Assembly: GCA_030016715.1 (NCBI GenBank)
Contig: JASEJD010000001.1
Location: 124,001 to 188,000, forward strand
Direction of reading: 5' to 3'
Source of the DNA: Methanobacteriaceae archaeon
GTDB taxonomy: Archaea > Methanobacteriota > Methanobacteria > Methanobacteriales > Methanobacteriaceae
Length of the DNA: 64,000 nucleotides
Shown here: in pieces, positions 40,779-52,296 of the stretch
Position numbering within the stretch: position 1 is the stretch's first letter
Layout of the letters: each line of letters opens with the position of its first letter
Position numbers and translations under genes: made by a program
The notes under the pieces: model-generated
Databases searched by the model: none
The model's input: only the letters and a program-made list of their open reading frames with translations
What the model was told of the DNA's origin: nothing

Positions 40779-41585
40779 CTAAATTATCTCCCCATTTAAA
40801 GAGATGGTGTAGTCCTTAATAATTATATTCTTTTCAGCCTTCTCCAAAGCCCTTTTAACAATAATGAATACCATAACAGCACGGTACTTCCATGTGGACA
40901 ATTGTGATGGATTTAATATCTTGTTTTTCAAATATATCTGCCAATTTGTCAATGTATTGTCCTATGGTTTTATCCAGTTTGGGGCAGAATATTATTAAAT
41001 CCTTATCCTTCAAGAATCTCTGATGAAAGTTAGAATAAGCAAACGGTGCATAATCTGCAGAGATCAATAGATCCGCGTTTTTAAGGTATGGGGCGTTTGA
41101 TTTCAAATGTTGCAATTGGACTGGGCCTGTTTATAAGCTCAGGACTCAGCAATATTTGATCATCCTTATCCTTTATCCTGTTTTTACTTATATCCAGGGT
41201 CATGGGACTAGGACAGCCTCAAGCTAATGGTTTTTCTTCATAGTCCGGTATTTCGATACATTGCTTTAAGAAGTCTTTTGCTTCTTAACAAGTTCTTCTT
41301 CTCCATGTTCCTGGAGATGCTGTAACAGTGCTTTAATCACATTAGGGGCCGGTTTTAACAATATTTTCCATAACTTTATATTCATCATAGGGTTCAGCTT
41401 CCCTTTTCAACTTCAATTGCAGCCTCGGATCAGTTACCAATACATGCTCCTAATCCATCAGAGAATAAGTCAGTTATGTGTCTGGCTTTTCCATCAATTA
41501 CCTTTAATGCTCCTATAGGACATCCTTTAATGGAATCAGCACATGTGCATTTTTCCTTATCAATTCTAATTATATCTCTTTTCAT
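40779..41585 (-). pseudogene. Decayed 4Fe-4S protein with lost cysteines
   Basis: From an ATG at 41585 the minus strand reads KRDIIRIDKEKCTCADSIKG-like, then GALKVIDGKARHITDLFSDG, GLGACIGN and a stop. Later frames give the rest of a methanogen ferredoxin-domain protein: PLA-stop-GCPSPMTLDISKNRIKD, PILKNADLLISADYAPFAY, DKTIGQYIDKLADIFEKQD, VEVPCCYG-like, and ALEKAEKNIIIKDYTISLNG up to a stop at 40779. At least four frame breaks or stops; one cysteine codon became TGA and several ligand cysteines are missing. Clearly dead. The frame at 40855-41115 is a piece of it. Confidence 0.85.
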
Positions 41586-41779
41586 GGATACACACTCTCC
41601 TATAAATGGATATCTAATTCTGAATTTATTATGCTCATGATAATTAGTTTTAAAACATGAGAAATTTGAAATTTTATTTTAAGAGATTATTATATCTGGA
41701 GTTAAAGAGATTAATTTGAAATAATTAGAAAATACTATTATTAGTCTAGTTCAAATAACATAATAGGTGGAAAAATAAG

Positions 41780-42534
41780 ATGAGCTTTCTTGATCCTAAG
41801 GCCATGGTAAGTAGATGGAAGAAAAGATTATTGATTATTATGCGTTTGACACTGCTAATTCTGGGAAGCAGTATTGTAATATTTGGAGCAGGTGGAACCA
41901 AAGTATTTGGGTTAATGGCCCTGCTAGCATTGGCAGTGATTTATCTTCCCACTGTATTTGACCGTAAACACTTACAGATTATACCAGTAGAGGTGGAGAT
42001 TCTCTTCCTAGCCGTGGTTATCCTGGAATATATATTAGGCAATACTCTGGGTTTGTATGGTTTAATTGATAACTATGATAAGTTTATGCATTTCACCATC
42101 CCTATGATTGTGGCCTTAACTGGTATGATGTTCATGTACACGGCTTATGTCTATGGCCGGTTAAAGACCAGCTTACCGATCATGGCTTTTCTTATTGTCT
42201 TAGTAACTTTAGGTATTGGGGCTCTGCTTGAATTGGTAGAATATTTCTATGATACCTTTCTTTACCTTCATATTTCACATGTACTTCCCACTGTCTAACC
42301 CAAGGATCTCCTATTATGAATCCCTTAGAAGATACTATGGCTGATCTTTTCACTGATCTTATGGGGGGAATTGCCGGGGCGATAATTGGAATATTCCTAA
42401 TAAAAAGGGCGGAAAAGAAGGGTAAATGCGTAGAATGGGTTGATGGAATAGCTAAACTTGGTATGAAGGATGATGAATCAAATGAAACTGAATCATCACC
42501 CCCCACATGTAATTTGGGTGAGGATGAGGAATAA
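41780..42534 (+). pseudogene. YjdF-like membrane protein split by a frameshift
   Basis: The first frame (172 codons) has five or so membrane helices and the patch YGLIDNYDKFMHFTIPM with GALLELVEYFYDTF, typical of YjdF/DUF2238 proteins. It ends at 42298. A second frame carries on with QGSPIMNPLEDTMADLFTDL and GGIAGAIIGIFLIKR, which normally completes the same protein. The break is near 42285-42298; one added base (or two removed) would join them. No homopolymer is involved. Function of the family is unknown. Confidence 0.75.
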
Positions 42535-42577
42535 TATAAATCTTTTTTTTAGTGAATTATCTGAGTTAATTGTAAAG

Positions 42578-43621
42578 TCATACCCGTCCATAGGTTGTGG
42601 TTCTTTGAACTGGTATGCGCCCTATTGCCTTTATGATTTTATTCATTTCCATGAGGGGTAGATACTCGCCATGGGATGCGCCGGCTGCAATGGATATTTT
42701 ATCTTCCATCATAGTGCCCCCCAGATCATTAGCACCACAGCAGAGTGCTACTTGGGCCATTCGGGTTCCTATTTTTATCCATGAAGCCTGAATATTAGGT
42801 ATGTCCCTTCCAAGTATCACCCGGGCCAGTGCATGTAACATAAGATCTTCCATTCCACTAACTCCTGCTGATCTGCTCCCAGCCATATTATTTTCATTAA
42901 GGAAGGTCATGGGCACCAGTTCAGTGAATCCTCCTGTTTCTCTCTGAATATCCCTTAAAATTAGTAAATGATCTATTCTGTCTGACCAGGTCTCCACCGT
43001 CCCATACATTATAGTGGATGTGGTGGGAATGCCCAGTTTATGGGCTTCTTTAATAATATTTATCCACTGTTCAGTTTTAACTTTATCTGGACATATCTGG
43101 TCCCTTACTTGGTCAACTAAAATTTCAGCAGATGCACCGGTCAAGGTATCCAGACCCGCTTTTTTCAATGATTTTAAGGTATCAAAGGTGGACATTTCTG
43201 ATGCCCTGGCTGTATGATAAATCTCCACTGGAGATAAAGCATGTAGTTCAATGTCAAAATTTCTTTTTATTGATCCTATTATTTCAGAATAATAATCAAC
43301 ATCCATGTGGGGCATTACCCCGCCAAATATGCATATTTCCGTGGCACCTGCATCTTTTGCTTCCCTGACACTTTCCAGTATCTCTTCAATGGTCATTTCA
43401 TACCCTATACTGTTTCTAAAGGAGCAGAAGGCACATTTAATCATGCATTGATCTGTGATATCTATATTTCGGTTCACCACAAAGGTTACCTCATCACCTA
43501 CTATTTCCTTTCTCAGCCTATCTGCCACCTCAAATAGTTGAAATGGGTTTGACTCTATAAGTGAAAGTGCATCATCTCTGGTAATATCACCATCCAGAGA
43601 ACGTTGATATATTCCATCCAT
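42578..43621 (-). CDS. cofH: FO synthase subunit 2 (CofH), coenzyme F420 biosynthesis
   Basis: 347-residue radical SAM enzyme. The cluster-binding CX3CX2C is at C59, C63 and C66 (CMIKCAFCSF). SAEILVDQVRDQICPDKV and ELVPMTFLNENN are CofH-like. It joins the hydroxybenzyl group from tyrosine to 5-amino-6-ribitylaminouracil; CofG then closes the ring to give FO, the core of F420. cofG is not in this window. RBS AGGAGGAAC before ATG. Tail-to-tail with the YjdF-like gene. Confidence 0.93.
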   Translation of the reverse strand: MDGIYQRSLDGDITRDDALSLIESNPFQLFEVADRLRKEIVGDEVTFVVNRNIDITDQCMIKCAFCSFRNSIGYEMTIEEILESVREAKDAGATEICIFGGVMPHMDVDYYSEIIGSIKRNFDIELHALSPVEIYHTARASEMSTFDTLKSLKKAGLDTLTGASAEILVDQVRDQICPDKVKTEQWINIIKEAHKLGIPTTSTIMYGTVETWSDRIDHLLILRDIQRETGGFTELVPMTFLNENNMAGSRSAGVSGMEDLMLHALARVILGRDIPNIQASWIKIGTRMAQVALCCGANDLGGTMMEDKISIAAGASHGEYLPLMEMNKIIKAIGRIPVQRTTTYGRV

Positions 43622-43673
43622 TTAATTGTTCCTCCTTATGTATGAATTGAACTATTTAGATAGTTTCTTTGGG

Positions 43674-44243
43674 TTATATAAAAAAATTTACTTCTCTACT
43701 TATTTTTCCAGATTCATCAATAATAATTCCTTCATTTTCCAGCAGTGTTTTCTTCATTTCAGTCCCCCCTTGAAATCCGCCCAGACTTCTGTCACTGCGC
43801 ACTGCCCTATGACATGGTATTATAAGTGGAAATGGGTTTCGAGCCAGGGCATTTCCCACAGCTCTTGATGCTTTTTCCTGTCCCAGATGCTTTGCAATTA
43901 ACTGGTAGGTGGTTATCCTTCCCCAAGGTATATGATATTCCTTCAATAAAACCTTTTTTTGGAATTCTGAACAGTTTTCCATTGAAATATTTTCCAGTGT
44001 AAATTTTATAGACTTCCCCTCCAGAAAGGCTTGGATATCTATACTTGTTTTGTCAATTAGTTCACATGAATGCTGTATAAAATCTGGTTTAATATTATTT
44101 ACATAATCTTCTGCAGAAATTTTAGGATTAGACAGTATCACACCAGTTATAAATGGATTATAATTCTTATAATTCCATAATAGTGCCACTGACCCGAAGG
44201 GAGTTTTTTTTATTATCTTGTAATAGGTCTTTTCAGGGTTCAT
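43674..44243 (-). CDS. ogt: O6-alkylguanine-DNA alkyltransferase (Ogt-type)
   Basis: 189 residues. The acceptor cysteine is C144 in IIPCHRAVRS, preceded by YHIPWGRITTYQLIAKHLG (helix-turn-helix) and VGNALARNP. It repairs O6-methylguanine by moving the methyl group to its own cysteine, once per molecule. The N-terminal domain is degenerate, as in short Ogt/MGMT proteins. ATG at 44243; the RBS is weak. Follows the cofH gene by about 50 bases upstream on the same strand but probably has its own promoter. Confidence 0.93.
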   Translation of the reverse strand: MNPEKTYYKIIKKTPFGSVALLWNYKNYNPFITGVILSNPKISAEDYVNNIKPDFIQHSCELIDKTSIDIQAFLEGKSIKFTLENISMENCSEFQKKVLLKEYHIPWGRITTYQLIAKHLGQEKASRAVGNALARNPFPLIIPCHRAVRSDRSLGGFQGGTEMKKTLLENEGIIIDESGKISREVNFFI

Positions 44244-44378
44244 GATATCAGTATATCCTAAACATTGTTTTCAAATAAATTTTGTTTAAAGCCTATTTCT
44301 ATTTTAGGATAACTTTTAAAAGCTTGATTAACAAAGTATATTAATCTTAACTAAAAAAAGATATAAAAAAAATAGTTA

Positions 44379-44414
44379 ATGGCTAAGATTATATATATTT
44401 TATAAATTAGCCAT
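44379..44414 (+). promoter_or_regulatory. 8-bp inverted repeat bracketing a TATA box
   Basis: ATGGCTAA at 44379-44386 and TTAGCCAT at 44407-44414 are perfect inverted copies that enclose GATTATATATATTTTATAAA. A protein bound here would cover the TATA box, so it looks like a repressor operator. It may serve the 34-residue gene starting at 44520 (a leader of about 100 bases) or transcription to the left. Confidence 0.5.
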
Positions 44415-44519
44415 AAATATGAAACTAATAGTATTCATAAGCTTGATCTGTTTATATCTAAGAGAAAGCTTTGAATAGAATTTGAATTTTAAAAATTATT
44501 AAATCAAGAGTTGAATAAA

Positions 44520-44624
44520 ATGGCAAAAGTAAAAGGAACTAATAAAAGAATAAGACCAAAATCTCATTATAAAAAAGCAGGAAATAAAAGAGGAAGGGCT
44601 GTTAAAAACCCTAAAACAAGATAA
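44520..44624 (+). CDS. 34-residue highly basic peptide
   Basis: A short open frame, MAKVKGTNKRIRPKSHY onward, ending PKTR. It has 9 lysines and 5 arginines in 34 residues, plus a His-Tyr pair. Such a composition suggests RNA or ribosome binding, comparable to tiny archaeal ribosomal proteins, but I do not recognise a family. Its RBS is weak (GAGTTGA). A T-run follows closely, as expected of a separate transcript. Composition is unlike random AT-rich DNA. Confidence 0.6.
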   Translation: MAKVKGTNKRIRPKSHYKKAGNKRGRAVKNPKTR

Positions 44625-44625
44625 T

Positions 44626-44637
44626 CCCTCTTTTTTC
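44626..44637 (+). terminator. T-rich stop signal after the basic peptide
   Basis: CCCTCTTTTTTCC follows the stop codon at once. Archaeal transcription ends at such T runs. A second run lies near 44690-44707. Confidence 0.45.
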
Positions 44638-44877
44638 CGCATATCTTTTCCTATTTTTTAAAGCTATTCTATTTATATTTGGCCATCCCCTTTTTTATTT
44701 TTTTTTAACAGTATAAAATACTGCTTTTTTTGATTTAGCATTATTATTATAGATTTATATATTTTCAATAACATTTAGAGTATAGGATCTATAGATAGGG
44801 GATTATTAAGGTAAACAGAAAAATATTTACTATTATTTAGTAATATTAATACTATAATAATTCCCCTGGGAACTGGT

Positions 44878-46173
44878 ATGAAAAAGCCAAATTTTAAGTT
44901 TATTGAACCAAGATCTTATGCATTTAAGATAGCATTAATCTACATCATAGTTAGTATTCTATGGATTATCATTTCAGATGAGATTGTTTTTAATATGGTC
45001 AGTTATCCTCAGACTTTAACATTTATTGGTAGTCTTAAGGGTTCACTTTTTGTTTTGCTTACCACAATCTTAATTTTTGCCTTGGTATACCATTATTTAT
45101 CTTCAATTAAGGAGAGTGAAGAACGTTTTGTTAAGGCTTTTGATTCTAATCCTATTGCTATAGTGCTTACCAAGTCTGATGGCGAAGTCGTAGATGTTAA
45201 TAAGAGTTATATGGAATTGACTGGTTTTAGTGAAGATGAACTTCATGGTAAAACCTTTTTTGAATTGAATATAATCAGAGAATCGGAACGTAAAAAGGTT
45301 ATGGAAGAATTTAATGAAAAAGGGATAATTCATGATTATAAAATAGAGATAAATACCAAATCTGGACTTAAAAGGACTGTTTTAGCCACGATTGAACCTA
45401 TATTAATTGCTGGTGAGCAACATAATTTAAACTATCTCTATGATATATCCCAACGGGAAAAAGCTGAGAAAAAGCTGAAAGCATCATTGAATGAAAAAGA
45501 ATCTCTTTTAAGAGAAGTGCATCACAGAGTAAATAATAATCTCCAGATTATTACCAGTTTACTTAATCTACAGGCCAAATATGTGGATGATGATTCTAGA
45601 GAAATACTATTAGTTAGCCAGAGCCGGATTAGATCCATGGCAATGATCTATGAGAAACTGTATAAATCACCAGATCTAGCCTGTATTCCCCTTAAGGACT
45701 TTATTGAAAATTTTGTTTCGGATCTATTTTATTTATACCAGGTGGACCGTGACCTTATAGAAGTAAACACTAACCTTGAAAAAGTTAACATTGGTATTGA
45801 GACTGCTGTTCCCCTAGGACTGATAATTAACGAACTAGTAATCAATATTCTAAAACATGCCTTTCCCGATAAAGACAAAGGCAAAATTGATATTGGTTTT
45901 AAATCCCGGAAAGAGTATTATATTCTAACTATAGCTGATAATGGTATTGGTCTACCCCATAATATATTAAAAAAGAGGGATAATATTTTATCAGATCAGG
46001 CAACATCGAGTAAGCGTCTACCCCATAATATATTAAAAAAGAGGGAAGGTTTGGGTTTAAACTTGGTGGAAAATCTAGTTGAACAGTTAGATGGGGAGAT
46101 GGAAATTAAAAGGAAAGACGGTACAAAGTTTAAAATAGCTTTTAAAGAATTAGAATATGCTGAAAGAATGTGA
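44878..46173 (+). CDS. Membrane PAS histidine kinase (HisKA_2 type) with duplicated ATP-lid segment
   Basis: 431 residues: two membrane helices (about 16-36 and 50-72), a PAS domain (about 78-195, FDSNPIAIVLTKSDGEVVDVN), then LREVHHRVNNNLQIITSLLNLQ with the phosphorylated His, and an HATPase domain (INELVINILKHAF N-box, ADNGIGLP G1 box, EGLGLNLVENLV G2 box). Between G1 and G2 a 31-base segment (45950-45980) is repeated in frame at 46016-46046, adding 22 residues to the ATP lid. Without it the lid would be of normal family length. No response regulator is adjacent; the signal is unknown. Confidence 0.88.
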   Translation: MKKPNFKFIEPRSYAFKIALIYIIVSILWIIISDEIVFNMVSYPQTLTFIGSLKGSLFVLLTTILIFALVYHYLSSIKESEERFVKAFDSNPIAIVLTKSDGEVVDVNKSYMELTGFSEDELHGKTFFELNIIRESERKKVMEEFNEKGIIHDYKIEINTKSGLKRTVLATIEPILIAGEQHNLNYLYDISQREKAEKKLKASLNEKESLLREVHHRVNNNLQIITSLLNLQAKYVDDDSREILLVSQSRIRSMAMIYEKLYKSPDLACIPLKDFIENFVSDLFYLYQVDRDLIEVNTNLEKVNIGIETAVPLGLIINELVINILKHAFPDKDKGKIDIGFKSRKEYYILTIADNGIGLPHNILKKRDNILSDQATSSKRLPHNILKKREGLGLNLVENLVEQLDGEMEIKRKDGTKFKIAFKELEYAERM

Positions 46174-46210
46174 TGGACATCTGAAAGATAAAAAAAAGGG
46201 GTTTATAAAC

Positions 46211-46657
46211 TCAGTTTTCATGTGTTAAGATTAATCTTAATATTTCATAAATAGAGGAGATAACCAGACCAACCATTCCAATTATTAAAATCAGTAATAA
46301 AGCATAAGTAACCCATATACTCTGGAATGTGAATGGAAAGACCGTATACAAAGTATATGCTACTATAAATCCGATCAAATTCAAAATAATCTGGACTATT
46401 GATCTAAACCATCCCCTTTGATAGACTAAAAATCCTATATTGGCCATAATATTGGCAATTATAGATATGTTCAGTATAGAGAGGACTTCACTAAAGCTAG
46501 GGGCTATGAATGATAGATTCCAGTTAAGCAAGTTGTTAACAATATATAGAAATATTATATTTACAATGATTGCTCCAACAAATTCTGATGTTTTAAATTC
46601 CTTTTCCTTAAAAAACCTTTCTTTAAATGACTTTTTTTCTTCTTGATTTGTATCCAA
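46211..46657 (-). CDS. Four-helix membrane protein
   Basis: 148 residues. TTG start with AAGGGGG about 10 bases upstream. A charged head (EEKKSFKERFFKEKEFK) is followed by hydrophobic segments near 28-46, 58-76, 85-108 and 116-138. No family recognised. It is convergent with the kinase gene (37 bases between stops) and lies just after the nitroreductase gene on its own strand. Confidence 0.7.
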   Translation of the reverse strand: MDTNQEEKKSFKERFFKEKEFKTSEFVGAIIVNIIFLYIVNNLLNWNLSFIAPSFSEVLSILNISIIANIMANIGFLVYQRGWFRSIVQIILNLIGFIVAYTLYTVFPFTFQSIWVTYALLLILIIGMVGLVISSIYEILRLILTHEN

Positions 46658-46682
46658 AACTAAATACCCCCTTAATTATATT

Positions 46683-47438
46683 TTAATTAATTATAACCGA
46701 TGCAATATAATAATAGCCTTTAGGTGGATTAGCTTCACCATCCTGGTCCTGGATTATTTCCACACTTTTTTTGTGATGTCTGGCTGATACTGTGAGATGA
46801 TAGATTGCTATTCCCATATCTATTTTATTCCATTTAGCCAGTAACTTAGCCTTTAAGAAATTTAACTTTTTACAGTAACAGTGAATCAATCCATTATTAC
46901 CAGTGAAATACCATGGCTGACTATTGGTTGCTGAAGGAGCTATTCTAACTGGTTCTAATAATTCATCCATTCCTTCCATGTCTGTAATATCTGTTAAAGA
47001 ATTCCTCTTGAATTGGCTAATTCTACGGTGAAGTTCTTCTTTAGGATTTCCAAATGCAATTAAAATCACAAATTCCAGTCTTGATGTTTTTAGTACCTCT
47101 TTGCTTGGTTTAGGTATTCCCTGCCAGCAGCTTCCTATTCCATTAGCTGATAGGTAAAGATCCATCTGCTGCAGCATAAATCCAATATTTGTTAGATATC
47201 CCTCCTGGTTTTCAGAGAAAACTGCAATATAATGGGGGGCCTTTTTCTGGGGTATTAAACTTTTAACATCCTCTCCAGAGATGATCTTTAATTCAGTTTG
47301 GATGTCTGGATATAGTGGCTTTAATGATCTGGCAAAACTCTTGATTTCATCTATCTTTTCTCCAGATAATGGTTCATTAACATAACTTCTAACAGATTTT
47401 CTCTTAAAAATTGTATTATAAAATTCTCTATTTTCCAT
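46683..47438 (-). CDS. Nitroreductase-family flavoprotein
   Basis: 251 residues with the nitroreductase pattern: FKRKSVRSYVNEPLSGEKID at the start, NIGFMLQQMDLYLSANGIGS with CWQGIP, and RIAPSATNSQPWYF in the second half. It resembles the 'putative TM nitroreductase' branch. It should bind FMN and reduce an unknown substrate. RBS AGAGGAAG before ATG. Confidence 0.85.
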   Translation of the reverse strand: MENREFYNTIFKRKSVRSYVNEPLSGEKIDEIKSFARSLKPLYPDIQTELKIISGEDVKSLIPQKKAPHYIAVFSENQEGYLTNIGFMLQQMDLYLSANGIGSCWQGIPKPSKEVLKTSRLEFVILIAFGNPKEELHRRISQFKRNSLTDITDMEGMDELLEPVRIAPSATNSQPWYFTGNNGLIHCYCKKLNFLKAKLLAKWNKIDMGIAIYHLTVSARHHKKSVEIIQDQDGEANPPKGYYYIASVIIN

Positions 47439-47499
47439 ATTCTCTTCCTCTGATTATCCAATTTATTATAAATCCCTTATTTTACTAGATAAGATATAT

Positions 47500-48402
47500 T
47501 CACATTTCTCTTAGCCTCTTAATCCTTTCCTCGGTGGGGGGGTGAGTGGAAAAAAGAGTGCTACCCCTATCTGTTTTTTTAGCACCAAGAGCTGGGTTTA
47601 TAATATAAAGACCATTTAATGCTTCATTTTGGATTTTACTTTTTGGTTCTTGCATGTTACTGATTTTTTCCAGGGCACTTGCCAGTCCCTCTGGATATCC
47701 TGTTAGATCAGCTCCAGTAGCATCTGCAAGGTATTCACGTTTCCTTGAAATTGCAAATTTTAGTAGTTGGGCGAATATAGGGGCTAGAACAGCCACTACT
47801 AAAAAGATAATTAAGACCAGTATCTGGCCCTGGCCTCCGCCTCTTCCCCTCCGGGCTAGACCACCATAAGCTGAGTATCGTGCCATATATGCTAGAAATA
47901 CAATGGTCCCGGCGAGCACAACTGCTACTGTGGCAAGAAGAACATCATAATTTCTTATATGGGACATTTCATGGGCAATTACACCTTCAAGTTCCAGGCG
48001 GTCAAGACGATCAATTAAACCCCTGGTAACAGCAATAACTGAATTTTCAGGGTTACGACCAGCAGCAAATGCATTTGGCACATTAGAATCAATTATATAT
48101 AACTTAGGCATTGGAAGGCCAGCTGCTATACTCATAGCTTCCACCGTGTTATAAAGAAATGGTTCTTCTTGTTTTGATACTTCCCGTGCACCGGCCATGG
48201 ATGTGACCACACCCTGACCTCCGAAGTAGCTGATCAACAAGACAATACACAAAATAATTAGAGCTACTAGTAGGCCGATAATAGTAGAACCAATATATAA
48301 TCCAATTAGATAACCTATTATTCCAAATAGAACTGCGTAGAGAAAAAAGAATAAGTATGTCCATCTTTTATTGGCTGCAATGCTTTGGTAGATAGGATCC
48401 AT
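47500..48402 (-). CDS. htpX: HtpX-like M48 membrane zinc protease
   Basis: 300 residues. Zinc motif HEMSH near 140 (GVIAHEMSHIRNYD) and the third ligand in KREYLADATGADLTG. Two membrane helices at the N-terminus and two more after the zinc motif. It degrades damaged membrane proteins facing the cytoplasm. It lies 34 bases after a LemA-family gene on the same strand, a pairing common in many prokaryotes, so the two probably form an operon. RBS GAGGGTG. Confidence 0.92.
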   Translation of the reverse strand: MDPIYQSIAANKRWTYLFFFLYAVLFGIIGYLIGLYIGSTIIGLLVALIILCIVLLISYFGGQGVVTSMAGAREVSKQEEPFLYNTVEAMSIAAGLPMPKLYIIDSNVPNAFAAGRNPENSVIAVTRGLIDRLDRLELEGVIAHEMSHIRNYDVLLATVAVVLAGTIVFLAYMARYSAYGGLARRGRGGGQGQILVLIIFLVVAVLAPIFAQLLKFAISRKREYLADATGADLTGYPEGLASALEKISNMQEPKSKIQNEALNGLYIINPALGAKKTDRGSTLFSTHPPTEERIKRLREM

Positions 48403-48436
48403 TATGTTACACCCTCAACTATTTTAACTGCATCCA

Positions 48437-49006
48437 TTATTGTCCATCCCCATATATTTTTACAGATGGTGCTTCCCTTATTTTATCTGATTCCACTTCG
48501 AAAAATTCCCTGGTCTCAAATTTAAAAATCTTGGCTAAAATGTTGGTTGGGAACTGCTGCACAGCAATATTTAAAGATAAAACTGTTCGGTTATATCGTT
48601 GTCTGGAGTAGGCTATCTTATTCTCTATACCCACCAGTTCTTCCTGGAGCATCATGAAATTCTGGTTTGCCTTTAGGTCAGGATAATTTTCTGCCACAGC
48701 AAAGATTGATTTCAAGGCTTTTGATGCCACATCATCGGCTCCAGCATTTTCCTGTATCGTGGAAGCGTTCATCCAGTCACTGCGTGCTCTGGTAATTTCT
48801 TCCAGAAGTTCGCGCTCATGCTTCATATATCCTTTGACCGTGCTAACCAGATTAGGGACTAGGTCAAAACGCTTTTGTAGGAGGGTGTCAATATTTGAAT
48901 AGGCTGTATCCACCATGTTTCTCATGCTAATAAGCCGGTTATAACTATAAACAATGTAGATAACTATTAAGATCAATATTCCCAGAAGTATGTATAGGTA
49001 GTTCAT
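48437..49006 (-). CDS. LemA-family membrane-anchored protein
   Basis: About 189 residues from ATG 49006, which has GGGGGAT just upstream; the longer frame to 49045 has no such signal. One N-terminal membrane helix (YLYILLGILILIVIYIVYSY), then YSNIDTLLQKRFDLVPNLVSTVKGY and KFETREFFEV, as in LemA proteins, a long helical bundle outside or at the membrane. Function unclear; it goes with HtpX. Confidence 0.92.
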   Translation of the reverse strand: MNYLYILLGILILIVIYIVYSYNRLISMRNMVDTAYSNIDTLLQKRFDLVPNLVSTVKGYMKHERELLEEITRARSDWMNASTIQENAGADDVASKALKSIFAVAENYPDLKANQNFMMLQEELVGIENKIAYSRQRYNRTVLSLNIAVQQFPTNILAKIFKFETREFFEVESDKIREAPSVKIYGDGQ

Positions 49007-49251
49007 TTTTTTAAATCCCCCCCCATTTAAGATCAAGTAACACAATTTTCCATTTTCTATTCCATTTAAAATAGGGTTTCTATTAATTTAAGTATTTTTG
49101 TATTAACTTTTCAATATAATACTCTTCTATTTATTCTTCAGTAGTTTAAAGTTCTTATATTAGAGGGTGGTGGAATTTTAACAAAAATTTAATTAAAAAA
49201 AAATTGATGATTAGATAAAAAAAAATTAAATAGGATATTGATGTTCTTTTT

Positions 49252-50487
49252 TTAGATGGAAAGTTTTGATATTCTTTCCATAGCCTGTTTAGTGTTTTCC
49301 AGTGTATTGAATGCAGTTAATCGTAGATATCCCTCTCCACTCGGACCAAAACCCACGCCGGGTGTTCCCACTACATTGGCCTTTTCTAACAATAGATCGA
49401 AGAATTTCCAGGAATCCATTCCATCAGGAGTTTTTATCCAGATGTAGGGTGAGTTAACACCACCATATACTTTTAATCCTAAATCAAGGAGGCTTTCACG
49501 TATTATGGCCGCGTTTTTCATGTAATAGTTTACTGATTCTCTGATCTCTTTTTGGCCCTTAGGGGTATAAACTGCACTGGCAGCTTTCTGGATAGGGTAA
49601 GAAACACCATTAAATTTAGTGGTCTGTCTACGGTTCCAGAGTGGATTTAATGAGTGGGCATTACCATCTTTATCATAGGCTTTCACTTCTTGGGGCACCA
49701 CGGTATAGGCACATCTGGTACCTGTAAATCCAGCATTTTTTGAGAAACTTCTAAACTCAACTGCCACCTCCCTGGCACCTTCAATTTCATATATACTGTG
49801 GGGTATGTTATCTTCAGTGATATAAGCTTCGTAGGCTGCATCAAAGAGTATGATGGCTTTATTTTCCCTTGCATATTCTACCCATTTACTTAATTGTTCT
49901 TTGGTAAGGGTGGTTCCAGTAGGGTTGTTAGGAAAGCATAGATAGATAATATCAACATCTTCTTGAGGTAATTCTGGTACAAAATCGTTTTCAGCGGTGC
50001 AGGGAAGGTAGACCAGTTTCTCATACTTACCATCACTGCCCATGGGACCGGTGCGGCCAGCCATGACATTGGTTTCCACATATACAGGGTATACCGGGTC
50101 AGTTACAGCCACCACATTGTTTAGATCAAATATTTCCTGGATATTTCCTGTATCGCACTTGGCCCCGTCACTTATGAATACTTCGTCAGGGGAAAGTTCT
50201 ATTCCCCTTGGTAAATAGTCATTTTCTATTATGTCTTCTATTAGGAAGGAGTATCCTTGTTCTGGGCCGTAACCCCTGAATGTATCAGAGTCCGCCATTT
50301 CATCCACTGCTTTATGGAATTCTTCTATAACTGCTTGGGGAAGGGGGCGGGTAACATCTCCAATACCCATGCGTATTATATCTGCATCAGGGTTTTCATT
50401 TTGATATTTTTCAACTCTTTGATTTATTTCAGCAAATATGTAACTGCTTTTTAGTAGATGGTAGTTTTCATTAATTTTTGCAACCAT
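49252..50487 (-). CDS. dapL: LL-diaminopimelate aminotransferase
   Basis: 411 residues, a pyridoxal-phosphate enzyme. [17 protein letters not shown] contains the PLP-lysine, [16 protein letters not shown] and [10 protein letters not shown] hold cofactor contacts, and [10 protein letters not shown] at the start is DapL-like. It converts tetrahydrodipicolinate to LL-diaminopimelate in one step for lysine synthesis, the route used by Methanobacteriales. Length is exactly that of the family. RBS AGGAG before ATG. Confidence 0.95.
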   Translation of the reverse strand: MVAKINENYHLLKSSYIFAEINQRVEKYQNENPDADIIRMGIGDVTRPLPQAVIEEFHKAVDEMADSDTFRGYGPEQGYSFLIEDIIENDYLPRGIELSPDEVFISDGAKCDTGNIQEIFDLNNVVAVTDPVYPVYVETNVMAGRTGPMGSDGKYEKLVYLPCTAENDFVPELPQEDVDIIYLCFPNNPTGTTLTKEQLSKWVEYARENKAIILFDAAYEAYITEDNIPHSIYEIEGAREVAVEFRSFSKNAGFTGTRCAYTVVPQEVKAYDKDGNAHSLNPLWNRRQTTKFNGVSYPIQKAASAVYTPKGQKEIRESVNYYMKNAAIIRESLLDLGLKVYGGVNSPYIWIKTPDGMDSWKFFDLLLEKANVVGTPGVGFGPSGEGYLRLTAFNTLENTKQAMERISKLSI

Positions 50488-50582
50488 GGTATAATATCTC
50501 CTAATTTTAATTATTATTACAAAAACTTTTTACAATAAAGAAATTATATTATGTGGATCTGTTTATTGGTTTAATAGGGAAA

Positions 50583-52253
<1,671 letters not shown>

Positions 52254-52296
52254 TAGGATTACCTCAGATAATAAAAAAAAATAGATTAGAGAATTT

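Noticed and set aside
40855-41115. 86-codon frame as an independent gene
   Set aside because: It is one legible piece of the decayed 4Fe-4S protein.
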